NCBI GenBank assembly: GCA_945946745.1 | Contig: CAMEWZ010000004.1 | Span: forward strand, 1-28,096 | Length of the DNA: 28,096 nucleotides | From: an uncultured Clostridia bacterium | GTDB taxonomy: Bacteria; Bacillota; Clostridia; Oscillospirales; Oscillospiraceae | Direction of reading: 5' to 3' | Shown: in pieces, positions 21,894 to 28,096 of the stretch | Numbering within the stretch: the stretch's first letter is position 1 | Layout of the letters: each line of letters begins with the position of its first letter | The notes under the pieces: generated by a model | What the model saw: only the letters and a program-made list of their open reading frames with translations | The model's database searches: none | Told to the model about the DNA's origin: nothing | Translations under genes and position numbers: made by a program

Positions 21894-23192
21894 ATGAAGA
21901 AAAACACAAAGAAATCCCTGCTGTTCAGTGTGCTGGCGCTGGTTCTGTGCTGCGCCATGCTGCTGGGCACAACCTTCGCGTGGTTCACGGACAGCGCCTC
22001 CACCAAGGTCAACAAGATTGAGGCCGGTACGCTGAACATTCAACTGCTGGATGCCCGTGGAGTTAGCCTTGAAGGCCAGACTCTCGCATGGCAAAAGGCC
22101 GCGGGCCATGAAAGTGAAGCTGTTCTGTGGGAGCCTGGCTGTACTTACAAACTCCAGCCCATTACCATCAAAAACAATGGCAATCTGGCGCTGAAGTACA
22201 AAATTGAGATATCTGGCATTGATGGAGACGCCAAGCTGAACGAAGCCATTGAGTGGACGATCAGCGGTGATCCCATTGGCGATGATCATTCTCTAGCGGT
22301 TGGTGCCAGTGATACTCTCACCATCTCCGGCCACATGAAGGAATCCGCTGGCAACGAGTATCAGGGCCTGTCCATTGACGGCGTTGCAATCACCGTTCTG
22401 GCTACTCAGAATACTGTTGAGTACGACAGCAACGGCAACCAGTATGACGCACAGGCGGTCTATCCTGTTGTAGCCAATACGCAGGCGGAATTAAATGATG
22501 CCATTGCTTCTGCGCAGAGCGGTTCCAATATCTCCACAAAGGTGGCGCTTCCTGCGGGTGAATTCAAGCTGGAAAACAATACTGCCAATGATAAGAAGAT
22601 TACAATCAGCGGCACCAAGGATACCGTTGTTACTGTCGTAGGGGATACCGGAAATCAGCTGAACTATCAGAACGGCGCAACGCTTGCTTTTGAAGGTGTC
22701 ACTATTAAAGGACAGACCACAGGCGACTTCGGCGGCATTGCCCATGTGGAGGAGACCACATTTGTCAACTGCACATTCGAGGGTAAGCTCACCCTGTACG
22801 GCGATGCAACGTTTATCAATTGCACGTTTAACAACGATTCCGATTACGCTATCTGGACTTGGGGTGCGAGAAACGCTGAGTTTATTGGATGTACCTTTAA
22901 TTCCGGCGGTAAGGCGCTTCTGCTTTACGGTGGAGCCGATAGCACCGATGTGCCGACAACAAATCTAACCGTGACCAATTGCATCTTCAAGGATAATGAT
23001 ACGTTGGGTACAGATAAGGCTGCTATTGAGATCGGCAATGATTACAACGCCACCTATACCTTGACCGTTAACAACGCTACTGTTAACGGATTTGCTAATG
23101 GCAAAAACACCAATTCCACGCTGTGGGCAAACAAAAACAGCATGGATCCAGAACATCTCACCGTTACTATTGACGGAAGCAAGATTCAGTAA
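21894..23192 (+). CDS. SipW-dependent TasA/CalY-like protein with beta-helix C-terminus, paralogue 1
   Basis: 432 residues. The signal peptide (MKKNTKKSLLFSV start, hydrophobic core, TTFA at 25-28) is followed by WFTDSAST and an AGTLNIQLLD strand, the pattern of SipW-processed TasA and camelysin, whose mature forms build extracellular fibres. A TasA-like domain spans about 29-190. The rest (about 195-432) is a different, repetitive domain with NCTF/GCTF-type turns (VNCTFEG, INCTFNN, IGCTFNS, TNCIFKD) typical of a right-handed parallel beta-helix. The ATG at 21894 has AAGGAG. Its N-terminal half is nearly copied in the next gene while the C-terminal half is not. The C-terminal part is also more AT-rich than the N-terminal half. 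A fibre subunit displaying a binding or enzymatic passenger is the likeliest reading. Confidence 0.82.
   Translation: MKKNTKKSLLFSVLALVLCCAMLLGTTFAWFTDSASTKVNKIEAGTLNIQLLDARGVSLEGQTLAWQKAAGHESEAVLWEPGCTYKLQPITIKNNGNLALKYKIEISGIDGDAKLNEAIEWTISGDPIGDDHSLAVGASDTLTISGHMKESAGNEYQGLSIDGVAITVLATQNTVEYDSNGNQYDAQAVYPVVANTQAELNDAIASAQSGSNISTKVALPAGEFKLENNTANDKKITISGTKDTVVTVVGDTGNQLNYQNGATLAFEGVTIKGQTTGDFGGIAHVEETTFVNCTFEGKLTLYGDATFINCTFNNDSDYAIWTWGARNAEFIGCTFNSGGKALLLYGGADSTDVPTTNLTVTNCIFKDNDTLGTDKAAIEIGNDYNATYTLTVNNATVNGFANGKNTNSTLWANKNSMDPEHLTVTIDGSKIQ
22191..22397 (+). repeat. Near-identical tract shared by the TasA-like paralogues, copy A
   Basis: This 207-nt tract matches 23692-23898 with a single difference (A at 22211). 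The last 186 nt are identical, synonymous positions included, although flanking parts of the same domain differ at many third positions. Recent gene conversion or recombination between the copies is the simplest explanation. Confidence 0.85.
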
Positions 23193-23204
23193 CCTTTTCC
23201 GAGT

Positions 23205-23273
23205 CCCCTCCGCCCTCGGGCGGAGGGGCAGGCAAAGGGCATAGTCCTTCCTAGAGTGTGCCTTTTGCCTGCC
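23205..23273 (+). other. Double-hairpin intergenic element, copy 1
   Basis: After paralogue 1 there is a GC-rich stem (CCCCTCCGCC / GGCGGAGGGG, 23205-23228), then a 15-bp stem with one G-U pair (23227-23241 with 23259-23273). No U-tract follows. It has the same layout as 24872-24938, with a compensatory G-C to A-T change in the second stem. A role in processing or stabilising the operon message is likely; termination is less so. Confidence 0.7.
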
Positions 23274-23394
23274 GAACACACAAAAGAAGGCAGTTTCTGT
23301 AAACAATTCATGTAGCTTGCGTGCTCCGGCCTTTTGGCATTCACCGGAGTGCGATAACTCAGAAATGCCAAAAGAATAAAAAGGAGCGAACGAA

Positions 23395-24837
23395 ATGAAG
23401 AAAAACACAAAGAAATCCCTGCTGTTCAGTGTGCTGGCGCTGATCCTGTGCACCGCCATGCTGCTGGGCACAACCTTCGCATGGTTCACGGACAGCGCAT
23501 CCACCAAGGTCAACACGATTCAGGCCGGTACGCTGGACGTGCAGCTGCTCGATGCCAGCAATAATAGCCTTGAGGGCAAGACTCTGGCATGGCAGAAGGC
23601 TGAAGACCATGAGAGTGATCCTGTCCTGTGGGAGCCTGGTTGTATTTACAAGCTCCAGCCCATTACGATCAAGAACAATGGCAACCTGGCTCTGAAGTAC
23701 AAAATTGAGATTTCTGGCATTGATGGAGACGCCAAGCTGAACGAAGCCATTGAGTGGACGATCAGCGGTGATCCCATTGGCGATGATCATTCTCTAGCGG
23801 TTGGTGCCAGTGATACTCTCACCATCTCCGGCCACATGAAGGAATCCGCTGGCAACGAGTATCAGGGCCTGTCCATTGACGGCGTTGCAATCACCGTTGT
23901 GGCTACGCAGGATACTGTTGAGTTCGACAGCAATAACGACCAGTACGATGCAAATGCGCAGTATCCTGTGATGAATAGCGAGCAACTGGAAGAAGCGATT
24001 ACAACTGCCACTCAAGGTAGCATTGTCACTTTGACACCCGGAACGTTTACCTTACCACAAAGTGGCGTGCCGGAGGGAGTTACTATTTCCGGCGATGGCG
24101 CAGATAAGACGACTGTCGAGGTTCCTGCTACTCCGGCAGGGAATAACAAAACAGGGTTGGTTGTTGACGATCCGAATGTGACAATCAGCGGTGTAACCAT
24201 TTCCGGTAATAGTGAAATAACTTCCAACGAATATTGTGGCTTCGTAGATATTCGGGAAGGCGGTACGACACTGGATGGCGTTGTAATCAATAACTCTGGA
24301 ACGAACGCTTCTTCTGTCGTAATCAAGAATGGTGTCGGTGCAGGTGAGACTGTTACGTTAGTCAACTCCACCTTTAATGGTGGGTTTAAGCCCATTGATA
24401 TTGTTGATGGGGCGAATGGAACGGTTGTAATAGATAATTGTGAAATTACCGGTACTTATACGCTGAATGTCAATAGTGCAAGCAGTCAGAATTTGGTTCT
24501 CCAAGTCTCCAACTCCAAGCTTCATGGTTGGACCTCTTATGGCAATATCCAATCTGCGTCCTTTACCAATACGGAGTTCAGCCAAGGTGGCAGTGGATAC
24601 AATTTTATGAGACCTTATGCGGATACAACGTTAACCAACTGTACTTTCGATGACACATTTAAACTTGGCGCTGGTGCGACTGGGAAGACCTATGTGATCA
24701 CGGACTGCATTTACAACGGTACTGCGCTGACAGCAGATAATGTACAGGCACTCCTGCTGGATATGACCGGAGATGATGGTCAAAATCTTCCTAGTTGTAC
24801 GATTATTGTCAACGGAGTGCCAGTTACCCTCTCTTAA
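23395..24837 (+). CDS. SipW-dependent TasA/CalY-like protein with distinct beta-rich C-terminus, paralogue 2
   Basis: 480 residues. The first 48 nt equal those of paralogue 1, and the signal peptide (TTFA then WFTDSAST) and TasA-like domain (about 29-190) are closely related. From about residue 195 the protein diverges fully: a TPGTFTL-type start, repeated VTISG and VTISGNS strands, and NSTF, NCEI and NCTF turns again suggest a parallel beta-helix, but with unrelated sequence and greater length. The ATG at 23395 has AAGGAGCG upstream, the same leader as paralogue 1 (offset 1501 bp). The C-terminal half is notably AT-rich, unlike the rest of the operon. This points to an exchangeable passenger on a fixed secretion and assembly module. 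Adhesin function is inferred. Confidence 0.82.
   Translation: MKKNTKKSLLFSVLALILCTAMLLGTTFAWFTDSASTKVNTIQAGTLDVQLLDASNNSLEGKTLAWQKAEDHESDPVLWEPGCIYKLQPITIKNNGNLALKYKIEISGIDGDAKLNEAIEWTISGDPIGDDHSLAVGASDTLTISGHMKESAGNEYQGLSIDGVAITVVATQDTVEFDSNNDQYDANAQYPVMNSEQLEEAITTATQGSIVTLTPGTFTLPQSGVPEGVTISGDGADKTTVEVPATPAGNNKTGLVVDDPNVTISGVTISGNSEITSNEYCGFVDIREGGTTLDGVVINNSGTNASSVVIKNGVGAGETVTLVNSTFNGGFKPIDIVDGANGTVVIDNCEITGTYTLNVNSASSQNLVLQVSNSKLHGWTSYGNIQSASFTNTEFSQGGSGYNFMRPYADTTLTNCTFDDTFKLGAGATGKTYVITDCIYNGTALTADNVQALLLDMTGDDGQNLPSCTIIVNGVPVTLS
23692..23898 (+). repeat. Near-identical tract shared by the TasA-like paralogues, copy B
   Basis: This is the partner of 22191-22397, encoding about residues 100-168 of the TasA-like domain. 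The identity ends just before the two proteins diverge into different C-terminal domains. Confidence 0.85.
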
Positions 24838-24871
24838 GCACATTTTTTGATTGTATTCAGATTTCCCAAGT

Positions 24872-24938
24872 CCTCTCCCTCCTTCGGGAGGGAGGGGCAA
24901 GCAAAGGGCATAAGCGTGTCTTGTGCCTTTTGCTTGCC
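24872..24938 (+). other. Double-hairpin intergenic element, copy 2
   Basis: The first stem (24872-24882 with 24887-24897) closes on a stable C(UUCG)G loop. The second pairs 24896-24910 with 24924-24938. Relative to copy 1 the second stem keeps pairing through a covarying pair (A-T here, G-C there). The following GAAAGGAGGCAGT resembles AAAAGAAGGCAGT after copy 1, and here it supplies the next gene's ribosome binding site. Confidence 0.7.
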
Positions 24939-24967
24939 GAAATTCTACGAAAGGAGGCAGTCCGCGT

Positions 24968-26869
24968 TTGAAGCAGTTACATAACCCGCCCCGTCACCGG
25001 TTTTCCCTGGCGGCCACCGCAGCCTTGACTGCCTCCGCCCTAACCATATCCCTCTGTGCCGCCCTCGCCACCCCCACCTTCGCCTGGTTCCAGGACGCCA
25101 ACACCGGCGGCATCAGCACCATCCAGGCGGCTACCTATTCCATTGCTGCAACTGATGCAGATAGCAATAAGCTACAATCCCCAGTGACTGTGGGTACTTC
25201 TGAAGGAGATTTACACGGCTATATCCTCACTGCTTCCGGCACCGCAACCACAGGCTATGCGCAGGTGGACGTTACCAAAGCCGACAATACCAAAGCTACC
25301 TATTTCATTTTCCCCATCCCTCAAGGCAAGACCGTCAATCTGGTCATCCAGGCCGCAAGCGGTTCCAAAATTGAATTCTTCTCCGGCTGGGGTGAGCCGC
25401 AGGCAGAGGGCAGCCAGATTGTGCAGCCTACCAGCACCTTCTCCCTGGAGGAGGAAGCGCCCTTGATGGCCTACATCGAGGATTCCGAAACCGACAGCAT
25501 CCCCTACACCGTCCCCGAAGGGGCTACCCTGGAGGCCATTGCCGGGCACTACGGCGTCTCCCCCGAGGATATTCTGATTTTCAACGGCATCGATTCCATT
25601 CAGCCCGATGACGTCATCCAAATTCCCAACCCCGCCACCGACACCCCCTACGAACCGCCCCAGGAATACATCGTGCAGGAGGGCGACACCCTGCAATCCA
25701 TCGCGGACGCCCACGGCGTCACCCTCAAAGCCCTGTGCCAGTGGAACAATCTGGAAGTGGATACGGTCATTTATCAGAACATGAAGCTGACCATCCCCGT
25801 CCTCTACGAGCCGAAACCCACCGAACCGGAAACCACGGAACCCGCTGCCACCGAGGCTACCGAGACCACTGAGGCTACCGAGGCCACTGAGGCTACCGAG
25901 CCTACCGAACCCGATACCACCGCCCCCGAGGAAGAAGCGGAGGAGACCATCTATGTCAACGGTATTCCCCTGTACTTCCAGTCGGATTACCCGGACACCC
26001 TTTACGGCGACGGCACCGTGCAAACCAGCGGCTGCTCCGTCACCTGCCTGACCATGGTGGCCAACGCCGTCACCGGCTACGACTACACCGTGGACGAGCT
26101 GGCGGACTACTTCGGCGGCAGGGCGATCAACAACATGGAGCGGCTGGAAATCGGCTCCGAAACCCTGGGTCTGACCTTCTACAAGAGCGAAAACTGGGAC
26201 AAAACCTGGGAAGCCCTCCAGGAGGGCAAGATCGTCATCGCGCTGATGAACGGTCTGGGCCGGGATTGCCTGTTCACCGACTCCCAGCACTTCATTGTCC
26301 TCACGGGCTTGACGGAAGACGGCGAACGGGTTCTGGTCAACGACCCCAACAAGGGCAATTATGAGGTTTGGAATCTGAAGAACGCCTTTGAAAACGGCTT
26401 CACCCCCAACGATCTCCTGCTGGGCTATGACGGCGCCTGGGTCTATGACCGCACCCTGGAGGAAACCCCGGCGCGTTACTCCGAACCAAGGCTGATCAAA
26501 TCCGAGGAAAACAAAAACTACCCGGAAATCGATCTGACCGCCGAGGAGCGGGAGCTTCTCGCCCGGGTGATCTGGGTTGAGGCCCAGGGAGAATGCGCCG
26601 AGGGCCAGCAAGCGGTTGCCGAGGTGGTATTCAACCGGATGCTCTCCGATCAGTTCGGCGATACCCTCAACGATGTGATCTATGGTGAGGATCAGTTCCG
26701 CTCCGTGCCCTATCTGGAGGACGCCAAGCCGATGCAAGCGCAATACCAGGCCATCGACCGCGCCCTGTACGGCGACTCGATCCTGCCAAAAAATGTGTAC
26801 TATTTCGCAACCTACGCCACCAATACCAACGTCTATAAGCAAATCGACAACCATATCTTCTGCTATTGA
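24968..26869 (+). CDS. Secreted LysM2-C39-like peptidase-SleB-type hydrolase with SipW-type signal
   Basis: 633 residues; I know no named gene with this layout. The signal ends TPTFA-WFQD (residues 35-43), SipW-type, and is followed by a short TasA-like beta region (about 44-165). Two LysM domains (about 179-221 and 233-278) would bind peptidoglycan. A Thr/Glu-rich linker with TEATEA repeats (about 284-325) leads to a C39-like cysteine peptidase fold with Cys356 (QTSGCSVTC), His441 (SQHFIVLTG) and Asp459 (VNDPNKG). The C-terminus (about 524-633) is a SleB/CwlJ-type cell-wall hydrolase with Glu538 in VIWVEAQGE. The TTG at 24968 was chosen because AAAGGAGG stands 10 nt upstream; a GTG at 24923 would bury that site and the preceding hairpin. 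Last gene of the operon; it may remodel the wall for fibre assembly. Confidence 0.82.
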   Translation: MKQLHNPPRHRFSLAATAALTASALTISLCAALATPTFAWFQDANTGGISTIQAATYSIAATDADSNKLQSPVTVGTSEGDLHGYILTASGTATTGYAQVDVTKADNTKATYFIFPIPQGKTVNLVIQAASGSKIEFFSGWGEPQAEGSQIVQPTSTFSLEEEAPLMAYIEDSETDSIPYTVPEGATLEAIAGHYGVSPEDILIFNGIDSIQPDDVIQIPNPATDTPYEPPQEYIVQEGDTLQSIADAHGVTLKALCQWNNLEVDTVIYQNMKLTIPVLYEPKPTEPETTEPAATEATETTEATEATEATEPTEPDTTAPEEEAEETIYVNGIPLYFQSDYPDTLYGDGTVQTSGCSVTCLTMVANAVTGYDYTVDELADYFGGRAINNMERLEIGSETLGLTFYKSENWDKTWEALQEGKIVIALMNGLGRDCLFTDSQHFIVLTGLTEDGERVLVNDPNKGNYEVWNLKNAFENGFTPNDLLLGYDGAWVYDRTLEETPARYSEPRLIKSEENKNYPEIDLTAEERELLARVIWVEAQGECAEGQQAVAEVVFNRMLSDQFGDTLNDVIYGEDQFRSVPYLEDAKPMQAQYQAIDRALYGDSILPKNVYYFATYATNTNVYKQIDNHIFCY

Positions 26870-26870
26870 C

Positions 26871-26931
26871 AAAGCCCAAGCTTTTTGCAGCCAGTGCCTT
26901 TCGGCACTGGCTGCCTTGCTGAGGGCTTTTG
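26871..26931 (+). terminator. Terminator of the surface-protein operon
   Basis: A perfect 12-bp stem GCAGCCAGTGCC / GGCACTGGCTGC (26887-26898 with 26903-26914) is enclosed by an outer AAAGCCC / GGGCTTT stem ending in TTTT. It begins 2 nt after the stop codon and ends before the plsY promoter. Confidence 0.8.
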
Positions 26932-26941
26932 CACAAATGCC

Positions 26942-26970
26942 TTGCATTTTTTCTCCGAGGAGGATATAAT
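26942..26970 (+). promoter_or_regulatory. Sigma-A promoter of plsY
   Basis: -35 TTGCAT (26942-26947) and a perfect -10 TATAAT (26965-26970) are 17 bp apart, placing the start near 26977 and leaving a leader of about 48 nt. Confidence 0.75.
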
Positions 26971-27024
26971 AACGGAAAACATCCTCCGATAAATCCCAGG
27001 AACGTGGATTTGAAAGGAAAAAGT

Positions 27025-27642
27025 ATGAACGTTTTTTTCAGTATCGTGATTGGCTACTTCCTCGGCAGCCTCAGCCCGGCTTCGCTGCTGGGCAGGCGGA
27101 AACATGTTGACCTGTCGGAAAACGGCACCGGCAATCTGGGGGCCACCAACACCCTGGTGGTGCTGGGCTGGCGCTCCGGCGCGGCGGTCATGGTGTTCGA
27201 CATCCTCAAATCCTTCTTCTCCGGCAAGCTGGCGCAGCTGCTGTTCCCCAACCTGCGGGTCGCCGGAATGCTGGCCTGCGTCGGGGCCATGCTGGGGCAC
27301 TGCTTCCCGGTGTTTCACCATTTCAAGGGCGGAAAGGGCCTGGCGGCTTTTGGCGGGCTGGTGGTCTATTACCGGCTCTGGTTCGTGCCGGTGGTGCTGT
27401 TCTCCGCCCTGGGGCTGATGATATTGCTGGACTGCGCCGTGGCGTTTCCTCTGTTTGTGGGGGTGCTGTTCCCGGTGATGGTGATTCTTTTTGGCGGCAC
27501 CTGGCAGGAAATCGCCGTGGCGGTGCTGGCCGGAGGGCTGCTGCTGCTTCTGCATATCGGCAATGTGAAAAAGGCCCTGGCCGGGGATTCCTCCATGCAC
27601 GTTCGGGCGTTTTTGAAAAAGCGCCTGTTCCATAAAAATTAG
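27025..27642 (+). CDS. plsY: Glycerol-3-phosphate acyltransferase PlsY
   Basis: A 205-residue integral membrane enzyme transferring the acyl group of acyl-phosphate to glycerol 3-phosphate, the first step of phospholipid synthesis. It has about five to six hydrophobic segments and the PlsY motifs: GSLSPASLLGR near the N-terminus, GTGNLGATNT (about residues 34-43), and GHCFPVFHHFKGGKGLA (about 93-109). In typical PlsY the first motif contains Ser and Arg and the second GxxN, as here. The ATG at 27025 has AAAGGA upstream; an extension to 26929 would cross the promoter. It is separate from the surface operon. The C-terminus (RAFLKKRLFHKN) is basic and cytoplasmic by prediction. Confidence 0.92.
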   Translation: MNVFFSIVIGYFLGSLSPASLLGRRKHVDLSENGTGNLGATNTLVVLGWRSGAAVMVFDILKSFFSGKLAQLLFPNLRVAGMLACVGAMLGHCFPVFHHFKGGKGLAAFGGLVVYYRLWFVPVVLFSALGLMILLDCAVAFPLFVGVLFPVMVILFGGTWQEIAVAVLAGGLLLLLHIGNVKKALAGDSSMHVRAFLKKRLFHKN

Positions 27643-27672
27643 CACGATTTTTCGTAAATGGTCATTTTTTTC

Positions 27673-27701
27673 TTTACAATTGGGAAAACTTATGATACTA
27701 T
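27673..27701 (+). promoter_or_regulatory. Promoter of rpsO
   Basis: -35 TTTACA (27673-27678) and -10 TACTAT (27696-27701) are 17 bp apart, with TGA before the -10 making an extended -10. It is the only clear promoter for rpsO in the gap 27643-27828. Confidence 0.7.
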
Positions 27702-27706
27702 AAAAA

Positions 27707-27828
27707 GGCTGGCTTTGACCAGTTCAAAATTTGTAAACCCGCTGCTCAGTTGAGGGAGAAAGCCAACCGGCATTCCACTAGCCCCCTACTTGGCTCCCGG
27801 GTCCTGTTATCGAAAGGTGGAAAACACA
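27707..27828 (+). promoter_or_regulatory. Structured leader of rpsO, possible S15 autoregulation
   Basis: GGCTGGCTTT (27707-27716) can pair with AAAGCCAACC (27759-27768) except at one position, enclosing about 42 nt. Ribosomal protein S15 represses its own mRNA through leader structures in several bacteria, but these differ between lineages. No known consensus was matched. Confidence 0.4.
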
Positions 27829-28095
27829 ATGATCCAGAAGGAAAAGAAGACCCAGGTCATCCTGGAGAACGCTACCCACGAGGGCGACACCGGCTCCCCC
27901 GAGGTTCAGGTTGCCATCCTCACCGCCCGCATCAACGAGCTGACCGAGCACCTGCGTGTCCACAAGCACGACAACCACTCCCGTCGTGGCCTGCTGATGA
28001 TGGTTGGTAAGCGCCGCAAGATGCTGGACTATCTGGCAAAGAAGGACATCAACCGTTACCGTGCTCTGATCGCCAAGCTGGGTATCCGTAAGTAA
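27829..28095 (+). CDS. rpsO: 30S ribosomal protein S15
   Basis: A complete 88-residue S15 that binds 16S rRNA at the central-domain three-way junction and helps platform assembly. The family signature region is clear: THEGDTGSPEVQVAILTARI, then HKHDNHSRRGLLMMVGKRRKML and DYLAKKD, ending LGIRK. The ATG at 27829 has GAAAGGTGG 8 nt upstream; an open extension to 27790 is not conserved. Its own promoter and leader precede it. In many Firmicutes pnp follows, but the window ends one base after the stop. Confidence 0.98.
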   Translation: MIQKEKKTQVILENATHEGDTGSPEVQVAILTARINELTEHLRVHKHDNHSRRGLLMMVGKRRKMLDYLAKKDINRYRALIAKLGIRK

Positions 28096-28096
28096 G

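Noticed and set aside
21890..24840. Repeated blocks considered as a CRISPR-like or transposon array
   Set aside because: The repeats are two coding paralogues and their 3' hairpins; there are no short regular spacers and no transposase.
25850..25915. Short repeats encoding TEATEA, considered as a phase-variable microsatellite
   Set aside because: The unit is imperfect and a multiple of three, so slippage would change linker length but not the frame.
25211..26947. Long open frame on the minus strand opposite the LysM/C39/SleB-type gene
   Set aside because: Composition is a reverse-strand shadow of GC-rich coding sequence, with Gly/Val/Leu-rich repeats and no domain; the plus-strand protein has clear domains and a strong ribosome binding site.

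Overview
The window reads as chromosome of a spore-forming, fairly GC-rich Firmicute, most likely an Oscillospiraceae (Clostridium cluster IV) gut bacterium. The grounds are a yabP-yabQ-divIC-S1 block as in Bacillus and clostridia, strong AGGAGG ribosome binding sites, TTG/GTG starts, sigma-A promoters with 17-bp spacers, and composite palindromic intergenic repeats of a kind I recall from that family. The genus is inference. No rRNA, tRNA, CRISPR array or transposase was seen.

Layout. (1) 1-2828, minus: yabP, yabQ, divIC, an S1-domain protein, a short-chain dehydrogenase and rpiB, with a SigE-like promoter before yabP. (2) 3115-12607, minus: nucleoside salvage. A tdk promoter leads into tdk, an ABM-fold protein, deoC, deoD, deoB and cdd. 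A second promoter leads into a Bmp-type nucleoside-binding lipoprotein, then a hairpin terminator, then the nupO/P/Q-type ABC transporter. Imported nucleosides would be deaminated, phosphorolysed and fed through deoB and deoC to central metabolism. (3) 12732-16159, minus: MBL-fold hydrolase, CdaR-type regulator and glycerate 2-kinase. (4) 16325-18093, plus: malQ with its own promoter, a LacI-type operator-like palindrome and a strong terminator.

(5) 18132-26931, plus, is the notable region. A tyrosine recombinase gene ends 8 bp before one arm of a 19-bp inverted repeat (19059-19077); the other arm lies at 19316-19334. Between the arms is a consensus sigma-A promoter (TTGACA, 17 bp, TATACT) on the minus strand, facing back toward the recombinase. 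Inverting the segment would aim it at the genes that follow: a two-domain anchored TasA-like protein, a SipW-type signal peptidase, two paralogous SipW-dependent TasA/CalY-like proteins with different beta-helix-like C-terminal domains, and a secreted LysM/C39/SleB-type protein. I read this as a phase-variable surface-fibre or matrix operon, captured here in the OFF orientation. The paralogues share a 186-nt identical tract and are each followed by a double-hairpin element with a compensatory base-pair change.

(6) 26942-28095, plus: plsY and rpsO, each with its own promoter; rpsO has a structured leader.
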